This document shows positions 36,740 to 46,900 of a stretch of DNA of 64,000 nt, piece by piece. The position numbers were made by a program, and so were the translations under genes. The stretch is from the NCBI GenBank assembly GCA_000504425.1, contig KI632513.1:2174386-2238385 (forward strand), written 5' to 3'. The stretch's first letter is position 1, and the number at the start of each line of letters is the position of its first letter. Origin of the DNA: Rhodopseudomonas palustris JSC-3b. Its GTDB lineage: Bacteria; Pseudomonadota; Alphaproteobacteria; Rhizobiales; Xanthobacteraceae. Under the pieces are notes generated by a model. The model saw only the letters and a program-made list of their open reading frames with translations. It made no database searches and was not told where the DNA came from.

Positions 36740-38080
36740 TTAAGATCGATTTTGTGACGGAGCAACGCCTTGTGACCGAGTGACGACCGCGCCAGCTTCT
36801 GAAGAGCTAGAACCGGTGCGGGAGCAAGGAGCGAGACCAAGACCGAGGCAGATTGCAGCTGGCAGCCAGATCAGGACATAGAAATAGTTCAGATCAGTCG
36901 GTAGGATTTCATAATCGACGCTTGTGGCCACCAGACAAGAAACCAGCAGCGCCAGCCCCATCATCTCGCCGGTTCGGCGAAAACCCCGCCATCCGCTCGC
37001 AAACGCCGCCAGCACGACGCCGGCAAGAGCCAAAGCAGAAAAGACGCCGCCACGCACCGCCGCGCACAGGAACATATTATGCGCGTTCATCACCTGCTTT
37101 CCGCTGGGCAGCGTGACCTGAGTGTCAAAGGCAAGCCCATAGCCCAGCCAGGGCTTCAAAGCCGCCATTTTCAGATATTCAGGCCAAAGCTCAAGCCGCG
37201 TGCTATCGCCGCGTTGAACCATCTCGACGGGGAGCGATGTCGATTGCACTCCCCCGGAGGCCATCCATTGGCCGATCACCGGCATCAGCAACGTGACTAC
37301 CGCGGCAACCGCCAGAACTGAGACAGCAATCATTGCCGCGCGCCATCTCGGCTTCAGGAGCAGCGAAGCCAAAATCCCCATAGTCGCAGCGAGAAGAGAA
37401 CCGCGACTGCCTGTCATCGTCGTTGCGACCAGCAGGATCAGTGCGCAGGCGGACAACATCACGGACTGCCAAGACAGCAATCTCCGCGTCGTCATCAATG
37501 CCACCGCACCAACGCACGACATCGCATACAACATGCCGATCACGTTGGAATTATAGTAGATGCTCAATCCCGGTGTCCCCTGAAGCCGCGTGGTCAACAT
37601 CGTATGCAGGGACCAGCCGCTGAACGAGCCGATATCGCGAACCGCTGCAAACGCAGCGACCGGCGCCAGCCACATGAACAGACGCGGCACAAACCTGTCG
37701 TCAGCCCAGGTGAGATAAGCGATGACGATAATGAAAATTAATATCGCAACTGTGTAGCGAAACTGGCTGAACAGTTCCTTGCCCGGAAGGCTATCGCCCA
37801 GCATCGTTGTGATGATGATCAGCAGCAGATACGCCACCGTCATCACGAACACCCCTGAGGTAACGATCGGTGCCAGACGTCGATACGACGTCACCGACAG
37901 AAGGACCACGGGAACGACGAAGAACCACATCACCGTGCGTGCGGCCCAGATGCTATGCAGCAAATAGATGAGGCAGATCGACAGGATGGCGAGCTTTTCC
38001 GCAGCGCCCCAGCGCAGCAGGAGATCACGCACCCGGTGAAGCCTCGCCTCGAGCGAGTGAACTGCGACGGAACCGGTCAA
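36740..38080 (-). CDS. O-antigen ligase/polymerase-like membrane protein
   Basis: 446 residues with about ten to twelve membrane helices. The Wzy_C-type signature TTMTGSRGSLLAATMGILAS is followed by the long loop STRLELWPEYLKMAALKPWL-GYG and NAHNMFLCAAVRGG, where the conserved Arg and His expected of WaaL/Wzy proteins occur. It joins or polymerises polysaccharide units on undecaprenyl carriers at the inner membrane. It follows the GT1 gene by three bases, so they are one operon. Codon use is less GC-biased than in neighbours, suggesting acquisition. Confidence 0.85.
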   Translation of the reverse strand: MTGSVAVHSLEARLHRVRDLLLRWGAAEKLAILSICLIYLLHSIWAARTVMWFFVVPVVLLSVTSYRRLAPIVTSGVFVMTVAYLLLIIITTMLGDSLPGKELFSQFRYTVAILIFIIVIAYLTWADDRFVPRLFMWLAPVAAFAAVRDIGSFSGWSLHTMLTTRLQGTPGLSIYYNSNVIGMLYAMSCVGAVALMTTRRLLSWQSVMLSACALILLVATTMTGSRGSLLAATMGILASLLLKPRWRAAMIAVSVLAVAAVVTLLMPVIGQWMASGGVQSTSLPVEMVQRGDSTRLELWPEYLKMAALKPWLGYGLAFDTQVTLPSGKQVMNAHNMFLCAAVRGGVFSALALAGVVLAAFASGWRGFRRTGEMMGLALLVSCLVATSVDYEILPTDLNYFYVLIWLPAAICLGLGLAPCSRTGSSSSEAGAVVTRSQGVAPSQNRS

Positions 38081-38083
38081 TAT

Positions 38084-39391
38084 CTATCTCCGCTGCGCCG
38101 CCAAATCATACAAAGCTTCAACGAGCTGGGCCGCAGATTGCGCCCATGTCACAGGACGGTAGCCGGCGCGGATTGCCGCCTCATGACGAGCAAGTTGCTC
38201 GGGAGAATTGATCAGGTCAAGCACCGCCCGTCGCCAAGCAGGCAGGTCAAGAGGATCGAGATGACCGGCGAGTCCCGCTCCTGCCTCGGGTAAAGACGAG
38301 GTGTTGGCCGCCAAGCAGTACTTGCCGACGGCGAGGCTTTCCGCCACCGGCAGACCCCAGCCTTCATAGAATGATGGATACAACGTAAAGAGGCAGTGCT
38401 GATAAAGCCAAGCCAGTTCGTCATCGCCGGCGCGACCAAGATGGACGATCGAGTTCTTGGTTACCGGGTCACGCGCTATCTGCCACATCAAATCGCTGCT
38501 GCCGAATCCCGGCTGCCCCACGATCACCAGCGTCGGCAGGTCCTGTGTGCCCTCTGCCGTCAGACGATACCACAGGTGATAGAGCAGATCGAAGTTCTTG
38601 CGCGACTGAATGGTCGAGACGCTGAGCACAAAGCGTTTGGCCTGCAGATCCGACAGGGCGGGCGGGCGCCGCACTGTCGCCGACGACACCAAATCAGCGC
38701 CGTGCTCGACGAGTCTGATGCTGCCGCGCAGACCACCGTGGCCGCCTGCGTATCGCAACACATCGTGTTTGGTTGATTGCGAATTCGATACGATGAGATC
38801 AACCTCGCGAACAAGAAACTGCGCGTAGGCTTCAAATTTGTCGACGAACTCACCTCCGGGAAAGAACTGCGGGGCCATGATCGGGATGAAGTCCTGACAC
38901 AACGCCGCAATTTTCGTTCCGCGCGTCCTTCGCATCTCGGCAAGTACGTTGAAGTCGTGCCGCGACCAGTTCTCACCAGCGAGAAAGAGCACCTCGTCAC
39001 ACCCATCGCCCCCCAGTTGTGGCATGGGGTCGGCGCGAATCACTCGACGCATCAGCGGCGCTGCCGCCGCTCTGACACTGGTTCGCACCACACGCTCGAT
39101 CTTCTTGCCCATTGGCTTGATTGTCGCGGCAAGACCGCTCATGCGTTTCTGCGGTTTCAGTGGCGATCCCTTGCTGGCGAGGTCGGGCGGCCGGCTGACG
39201 GATACGAACTGCCCTACCAGCGGATCGTAACGGCAGAATTTCAATTGCGGGGCGATCAGTCCGGACAGCGTATGAATATAGCTTTGTTCCACCCGCAGGG
39301 TGCCGTTCATCTGGCCAGAACGTGAGCGGTAGCTGGTAGAGACGTCCATCCACAGCCACGGTGGCAAGTTCTTGTCCGGGGGATACGTCAA
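38084..39391 (-). CDS. Glycosyltransferase family 1/4 (GT-B)
   Basis: 435 residues. The C-terminal Rossmann half has RFVLSVSTIQSRKNFDLLYH, VGQPGFGSSDLMWQIARD and LYPSFYEGWGLPVAESLAVG, the classical E-x7-E nucleotide-sugar site of GT4-like enzymes. The N-terminal half (WLWMDVSTSYRSRSGQMNGT...) resembles enzymes that work on surface polysaccharides. It is first gene of an operon with the O-antigen ligase-like gene. Sugar and acceptor are unknown. Confidence 0.87.
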   Translation of the reverse strand: MTYPPDKNLPPWLWMDVSTSYRSRSGQMNGTLRVEQSYIHTLSGLIAPQLKFCRYDPLVGQFVSVSRPPDLASKGSPLKPQKRMSGLAATIKPMGKKIERVVRTSVRAAAAPLMRRVIRADPMPQLGGDGCDEVLFLAGENWSRHDFNVLAEMRRTRGTKIAALCQDFIPIMAPQFFPGGEFVDKFEAYAQFLVREVDLIVSNSQSTKHDVLRYAGGHGGLRGSIRLVEHGADLVSSATVRRPPALSDLQAKRFVLSVSTIQSRKNFDLLYHLWYRLTAEGTQDLPTLVIVGQPGFGSSDLMWQIARDPVTKNSIVHLGRAGDDELAWLYQHCLFTLYPSFYEGWGLPVAESLAVGKYCLAANTSSLPEAGAGLAGHLDPLDLPAWRRAVLDLINSPEQLARHEAAIRAGYRPVTWAQSAAQLVEALYDLAAQRR

Positions 39392-39590
39392 AAGTGATTC
39401 GCCTGATTTCCGTCGTCAGCACCAACCCGCCAGATGATGCCACCGGATGAGGCCGCGCCCGGCAAATCGACACGGGGGCAACTTACTGGGTCGCACTTCG
39501 CAACGTCAATGCTGGCAGCTTGCATCACGATCCAAAGCGACGTCTATCATATTGGATCCGAGTCGCCGGAAGAACAAACCAGGAGCGGGG

Positions 39591-40631
39591 ATGACATCGA
39601 GGCAGCCGGAAATGTCGGTCATCATCCCTGTGCGCGACGGCGAACGCTGGGTTGCCGAGGCTATCGGTAGCGTGCTCGCCCAGACCCTGGCTGATTTCGA
39701 GCTTCTGGTGGTAGATGATGGATCCGCCGATCGTACGCCGGAAATCCTGGCAGAGTTTGCGGCGCAGGATCGACGGCTAATCGTGCACAGGCAGCAGCGC
39801 GAAGGACTCGTCGCCGCGCTCAACCGCGGCCTTCAACAGGCGGCAGCACCGCTGATCGCTCGCCTCGATGCCGACGACATTGCCCTTCCTGATCGCTTCA
39901 GGCGACAGTCTGAATACATGAAGACGCATCCTGAGGTGGTGCTGCTCGGAGGTTGGGCGACGATCATCGACGAGAATGGTGATCGGCGCGGCAAGGACAT
40001 AAAACCGAGGCCTGGCCGCCTGCATTCGACGCTGATGAGGAAGAGTCCCTTCATCCATCCGACGGTGGTGTTTCGCACGGACGCGGCGCGCAAGGTGGGG
40101 GGGTATCGCGCGGCGTTTGAAGCCGGGGAGGACTACGATCTTTGGCTGCGCCTGGCGGATGTGGGCGGTCTGGCAATCCTGCCGGAGGTACTGATCCACT
40201 ACCGTGAGCACGGTGGCAGCGTGACCAGGACGCGCCAGCTTCGTCAGATCTATTCCGCCCGGCTGGCCAGATTGGCGGCGGCCGCGCGCCGTGCGGGCCG
40301 CACGGACCCCTCGGCCAGGCTTCACGCGCCGCCTGATTGGTATGATCACCATCCCGGAGAATTTGAGCGCGAGAGTTCACGCCTTTTCCAGATGCTTGCA
40401 CTCGCCGACCCAGAATTGGCTCGCTCCGTACCAGTATCTGGCATCGAACTCGATGCAATTACCTCGCATCTTTCAACTCTCTCCACGGGTGAACGCAAAT
40501 TCGCGCTGGTAGCCGTACTTAATCTGTTACGCGAACGCAAAGACCTCGGGAGCTTACGCAAAAACCTATGGATGCTGCTGATGCGACTTGGACCGATCAA
40601 GTCTGCGAAAATTCTGATGACTGCGAAGTAA
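39591..40631 (+). CDS. Glycosyltransferase family 2 (GT-A)
   Basis: 346 residues from ATG at 39591, preceded by AGGAGCGGGG; a longer open frame to 39447 has no such signal. MSVIIPVRDGERWVAEAIGS, DFELLVVDDGSADRTPEILA and LIARLDADDIALPDRF give the GT2 nucleotide-binding DD and the DxD metal site; AGEDYDLWLRLADVG carries the ED catalytic-base motif. No membrane segments. It is divergent from the GT1/ligase operon over about 200 bases and probably works on the same surface glycan. Confidence 0.9.
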   Translation: MTSRQPEMSVIIPVRDGERWVAEAIGSVLAQTLADFELLVVDDGSADRTPEILAEFAAQDRRLIVHRQQREGLVAALNRGLQQAAAPLIARLDADDIALPDRFRRQSEYMKTHPEVVLLGGWATIIDENGDRRGKDIKPRPGRLHSTLMRKSPFIHPTVVFRTDAARKVGGYRAAFEAGEDYDLWLRLADVGGLAILPEVLIHYREHGGSVTRTRQLRQIYSARLARLAAAARRAGRTDPSARLHAPPDWYDHHPGEFERESSRLFQMLALADPELARSVPVSGIELDAITSHLSTLSTGERKFALVAVLNLLRERKDLGSLRKNLWMLLMRLGPIKSAKILMTAK

Positions 40632-40713
40632 GCTTAGCGAACTCCCTGCTCGGGCAGCCAGACGAGCGATCGCAGCATTCCGAACGTTCAATCGTGATCG
40701 CCTTGAAGGACAA

Positions 40714-40743
40714 GGGGAGCGCACCCTGCGCAGGCGGCTCCCC
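40714..40743 (-). terminator. Hairpin after the ferredoxin reductase gene
   Basis: GGGGAGC (40714-40720) pairs with GCTCCCC (40737-40743) and encloses the inner dyad CCTG-CG-CAGG. It is 17 bases beyond the reductase stop on the minus strand; no strong U-tract follows. Confidence 0.5.
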
Positions 40744-40760
40744 CCAACGATTGGAACAGC

Positions 40761-42415
<1,655 letters not shown>

Positions 42416-42583
42416 CGCCGGCCGCATCAAAAACGCCAATGGCCGGGACAAGCCCGGCCATCGGCAAAATCATTGGCAGCAGCGCGCGGCAGCTGCCGCC
42501 GCGCCGTGATCGTCAGGCGAGCCAAGCCAAGCCATCCTGCAGGACGGCTTTGGCGCGGCTCACAGTGACGGGATCGGCCTTGC

Positions 42584-42904
42584 TTAGGCCTGACGCTCGG
42601 GGACGGTGACCACCAGGCCGTCCAGCTCCTCGGTGACCTTGATCTGGCACGACAGCCGCGAATTCGGGCGCACGTCGAAGCCGAAATCGAGCATGTCTTC
42701 TTCCATCGGGGTCGGCGAGCCGGTCTTCTCGCGCCAAGCCTCATCGACATAGACATGGCAGGTCGCGCAGGCGCAGGCGCCGCCGCATTCGGCCTCGATG
42801 CCCGGCACCGCGTTGCGGATGGCCGCCTCCATCACCGTGGCGCCCTCCTCGACCTCGACGGTACGGGTTTCTCCGGTGTGATCGACAAAGTTGATCTTGG
42901 CCAT
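42584..42904 (-). CDS. 2Fe-2S ferredoxin (FdVI / adrenodoxin type)
   Basis: 106-residue electron carrier from ATG at 42902-42904. Four cluster ligands are visible: Cys40, Cys46, Cys49 (in [14 protein letters not shown]) and Cys86 (RLSCQIKV), spacing C-x5-C-x2-C-x36-C of the vertebrate-type ferredoxins. [20 protein letters not shown] is the acidic partner-binding region. Homologues serve iron-sulfur cluster assembly or P450 electron transfer. A longer frame to 43045 does not fit the family. Confidence 0.94.
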   Translation of the reverse strand: MAKINFVDHTGETRTVEVEEGATVMEAAIRNAVPGIEAECGGACACATCHVYVDEAWREKTGSPTPMEEDMLDFGFDVRPNSRLSCQIKVTEELDGLVVTVPERQA

Positions 42905-43205
42905 GATTGCTCGTGTGCTGCTAACAGAAAGGGGGAATGTTTCGGGCTGTCCTATAACGGCTCGTTCCCGGTTTCGCCAGGGTGCGGGATCAAATCTGAA
43001 CCGCGATCGCGTTTTCCCACGGCCGGCTGGCCGGGCCGTACCCATTGGCGGCCACTACGCGTCGGCCGAACGGCCGCAAACCCGTAAAATCTCATCCGGC
43101 CAGAGACATAGACCAAGCCGGGACCAAGCAGGCGCCGCGCGGCTCCCGCTCGCGCGAGCCTTTATAGCGTTTTCGAGCGAAGTGGATCCCGGTTCGCGTC
43201 AAGAA
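42905..43205. other. Gap between ferredoxin and Hpt genes
   Basis: 301 bases; the ferredoxin promoter must lie here on the minus strand. No other feature was recognised. Confidence 0.45.
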
Positions 43206-43580
43206 CTAGTTCTGTTGCAGCCGCCGCCCGATCGCTTCCAGCGCCGCTTCGACCGCGTCGTGCAGCGCCTCCAGCGCCCGATCGCGGTCGCCATCATGGC
43301 GCAGCACCCATTCGAGCTGCTCGGCGGTGTCGGCCACCTCGCCGGCGCCAATGCCGCGCGCCGAACCGCACAGCCGGTGCGCCAGCGCCGCGGCATCATC
43401 CGGCCAGCTCGCCAGCCGTTCCAGCAAGTTCTGCGCCTGGACCACGAACATGGTCAGCACCTCGCGCGCCAGCGCGTCATCGCCGAGCGTCATCCGGTCG
43501 AGATGATCAAGGTCGATCGGCAGTTCATCCGGCACGATCGAAGGCGACGGCATCCACGCAACCTGCTCGATTTCCATCAT
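43206..43580 (-). CDS. Orphan histidine phosphotransfer (Hpt) protein
   Basis: 124 residues from ATGATG at 43578-43580 (a longer frame reaches 43991 but would overlap the next gene's start and has no family likeness). Helical Hpt fold: LTMFVVQAQNLLERLASW, then AALAHRLCGSARGIGAGEVA with the phospho-accepting His in AHRLCGSAR, and a C-terminal helical pair. It would relay phosphate between response regulators or hybrid kinases. No kinase is adjacent. It diverges from the giant GPR-like gene and shares its CtrA-type box. Confidence 0.85.
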   Translation of the reverse strand: MMEIEQVAWMPSPSIVPDELPIDLDHLDRMTLGDDALAREVLTMFVVQAQNLLERLASWPDDAAALAHRLCGSARGIGAGEVADTAEQLEWVLRHDGDRDRALEALHDAVEAALEAIGRRLQQN

Positions 43581-43956
43581 TGGCACCCGTGTTAGGGCCG
43601 AGCGCCGACGGCGCCGACCCGCTGCGCACAGCAAATCACGAAAATGGTTACCAATTCTGGCTGTGGAAACCGGCCGCATCGTCCCGATTTCGGCAATATT
43701 TTGCAGAAAAGTGTGGCTTCTGCGGCTTTCTGAGCCGCTTTTTTTCCTCTCCGGGCCGCCGTTAACGATGATTAAGAATGTCTTAACGGCAACCATTTCA
43801 TTCGCATCGCCAAGCCAATAGGATGTTTGCTGAAGTGGTGGACAAGCTGGCGGCATCGAGAGGTCTTCCTGTCGAGCCGCGAGGACCGGCGGGCGGGACG
43901 CGATCACTTTTCGCGAAAGATCCCCCGGATGCGTAGAACAAGGGCGTAAACTGCAC
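43581..43956. other. Divergent control region Hpt / GPR-like gene
   Basis: 376 bases. Contains TTAA-N6-TTAA-N7-TTAAC at 43762-43787 and, otherwise, the leaders of both genes. A T5 run precedes the motif at 43741. No other gene is seen. Confidence 0.6.
43772..43787. promoter_or_regulatory. CtrA-type binding site
   Basis: TTAA-GAATGTC-TTAAC, a perfect match to the CtrA consensus TTAA-N7-TTAAC, with a third TTAA six bases before it (43762). It is 170 bases upstream of the GPR-like start and 192 bases upstream of the Hpt start. Confidence 0.65.
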
Positions 43957-46900
43957 ATGGCCAACAATCCCAAGAAAGCCAAAGATCCCACCGAAGTTGC
44001 GCTGTCTGCGATTCAGGAAGCCCTGAACATCGACGCGCCGTCAGCTTCGAGCGAGACCAGCCCGGCCCGGGCTGACGCTGCCGCATCCAAAACAACGACA
44101 TCGCCGGGAGATCTCGCGGCCGAGCCGCGCGTGGTGCCCGAGCGCGCCAGCTTCGACACGCTGGCCGAGCAGTCGCTGTCAGGGCGCCCGGCCAATGATG
44201 ATCGCGAGACCATCGGCCAGCTGCTCCAGACCATTCAAAGAACCCGCCCCACCCGCAATGTCTACGCTCTCGCCGGCATCTTCGCCGGCGTCTGGCTGCT
44301 TGGCGCCGGTCTGCTCACCGCCAGCTTCTTGCCCTCGCTGCAGGCCGCCATGGGCCAGGGCGGCGGCGTGCTGGTGCTCGCCGGCCTTGCGGCGTTGTTC
44401 TTCGCGCCGGTGATGCTGTTCTTCTTCCTCGCCCATCTCGCCTGGCGCGGCCAGGAGCTGCGCATGATCGCGCAATCGATGGCGCAGGTCGCAGTGCGGT
44501 TCTCCGAGCCGGAAGGCGTCGCCAGCGAGTCCGTGGTCACCGTGGGCCAGGCGATCCGCCGCGAAGTCGCGGCGATGGGCGATGGCATCGAACGCGCGAT
44601 CGCGCGCGCGAGCGAACTGGAAGCGCTGGTTGCCAACGAAGTGTCGGCGCTGGAACGCGCTTATTCCGATAACGAAGTGCGCATCCGCGCGCTGCTGCAG
44701 GACATCGCCCATCAGCGCGACAATCTGGTCGGCCAGGCTGAACAGGTGCGCAGCGCCATTTCCGGCGTGCAGATCGATCTGCGCCATGACATCGCGCTGA
44801 TTTCGGACGCGATCGCATCGCGCGTTGACGAAGTCGCCAAGAGCATCACCAGCGCCCTGGAAGAACGCGGCGCGCACATCACCAATGCGCTCAGCTCGGC
44901 CGGCGACCACATGATCCTGACGCTCGGCGAGCGCGGCGGCGACCTGCTCGACCGCTTCGAGGAAGCCAGCGCCGAAACCACGCGCGCGGTGCTCGACGCC
45001 AGCGAGCGCCTGACCACCAGCCTGAATTTCAAGACCGGCCACGTGCACGACGAATTCGTGGACCTCGCCGATCGCGTCCACGAGATGCTGAACGAGCGCA
45101 TCGAGCGCATCACCAGCGAGTTCGAGCAGAAGGCCGCCGTCATTGTGGAAGGCATCTCCGAACGCGCCGAGCAGGTGCATGACGCGCTCAAGAATTCGGG
45201 CGACTCGCTGCTGGTCGAACTCGACCTGCGCAGCACCGATCTCGCCAGCAAGATCGACGACGCCGGCAACCGCCTCGCCACCCAGGTGCTGACCAGCGGC
45301 GACAAGGCCAGCGAAGCGCTGGACGTCACCGTCAACACCCTGGTCGCCAAGGTGATCAGCCAGACCGAGAACACCCACGACACGCTCAGCGAGCAGATGA
45401 GCGCGTTCGACGAGCTGGTGCGCAACAAGGGCACCGAGCTGGCCGAAAAATTCGCGCGCGACAGCGGCACGCTCGGCGCGCTGATCACCCGTCACATCAG
45501 CGAATTCGATCACACCGTGAAGACCTATGGCGGCGAGATCGTCGAGCGCATGGGCCAGCGCAGCCAGGAGATCACCGAAGCGCTGAAGACCTATGTCGAC
45601 AGCTTCGACAGCAAGATCTCGACCACCGGCACCGGCATCACCGCCACGCTCGACTCGCGCCTCGCCGAATTCGAGTCGATGATCGACACCCGCGTCAGCA
45701 ATCTCGACAACTCGCTGGAAGGCAAGCTGAGCAGCTTCGACGCCATGATCGGCGGCCATATGGGCGCGCTCGACCAGACCTTCGACATGCGCGCCAAGTC
45801 GGTGATCGAAACCATCGACACCCGCATCGACAATCTCGCCTCGACGCTGTCGGACGGCGCCGCCCAGGCGATCGACTCGATCGACTCGCGCCTCAGCCAT
45901 CTGACCCAGTCGCTGACCGAGAACGCGACGAACGCCACCCAGGCGATCGATGCCCGCCTCGGCCGCCTGACGCTGTCTTTGACCGAAGGCGCCGCCAACG
46001 CCACCCAGGCGATCGACGCCCGCCTCACCGAACTGACCACCACCCTCACCGAGGGCGCGGTCAGCGCCACCGAGGCGATCGACTCGCGGCTGCATCATCT
46101 CACCAGCACGCTCACCGATGGCGCCGCCCGTGCCACCGGCGAAATCGACGCGCGGCTGCATGAGCTGGCGCTCACCCTCACCGACGGCGCCGCCAAGGCG
46201 ACCGAGGACATCGATATTCGCCTGCAGCGCCTGACTTCGACGCTGACCGAGGGCGCCGCCAACGCCACCGACGATATCGATGCGCGCCTGCAGCGCCTGG
46301 CCTCGACGCTGACCGAAGGTGCCGCCAACGCCACCGACGATATCGATGCGCGTCTGCAGCGTCTGAACGCGACCCTCACCGAGGGCGCCGCCAACGTCAC
46401 CGACGATATCGATGCCCGCCTGCAGCGCCTGACCTCGACCTTCACCGAGGGCGCCACCACTGCGACCCAGGAGATCGACACCCGGCTGCGCCAGCTCACC
46501 GTCACCCTGTCCGAAGGCGCCGCCAGCGCCACCGGCGAGATCGATCAGCGGCTGCGCCAGCTCACGGTCACCGTTACCGACGGTGCCGCCAGCGCCACCC
46601 AGCAGATCGACAACCGCCTCACCAACCTCGCCGCCACGCTGGCCGATCGCGCCACCCGCGCCACCGAGACCATCGACAGCCGCCTCGGCGACCTGACGCT
46701 GGCCCTGACCGACAGCGCCACCCAGGCGGTGCAGTCGCTCGACACCCGTCTGGCGCATTTCACCCAGTCGCTGACCGAAGGCACGGTGCAGGCGATCGCG
46801 GCGATCGATCACCGCATCGCCCATGTCACCGAGACCATCGACGGCCGCACGCTGCATCTCGAACACACCGTCACCGCAAGGTTCCAGCAGATCCACGAGG

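Noticed and set aside
43581-43991. Longer Hpt protein starting at 43991
   Set aside because: It would run through the CtrA box and into the start of the GPR-like gene, with no sequence of the Hpt type.
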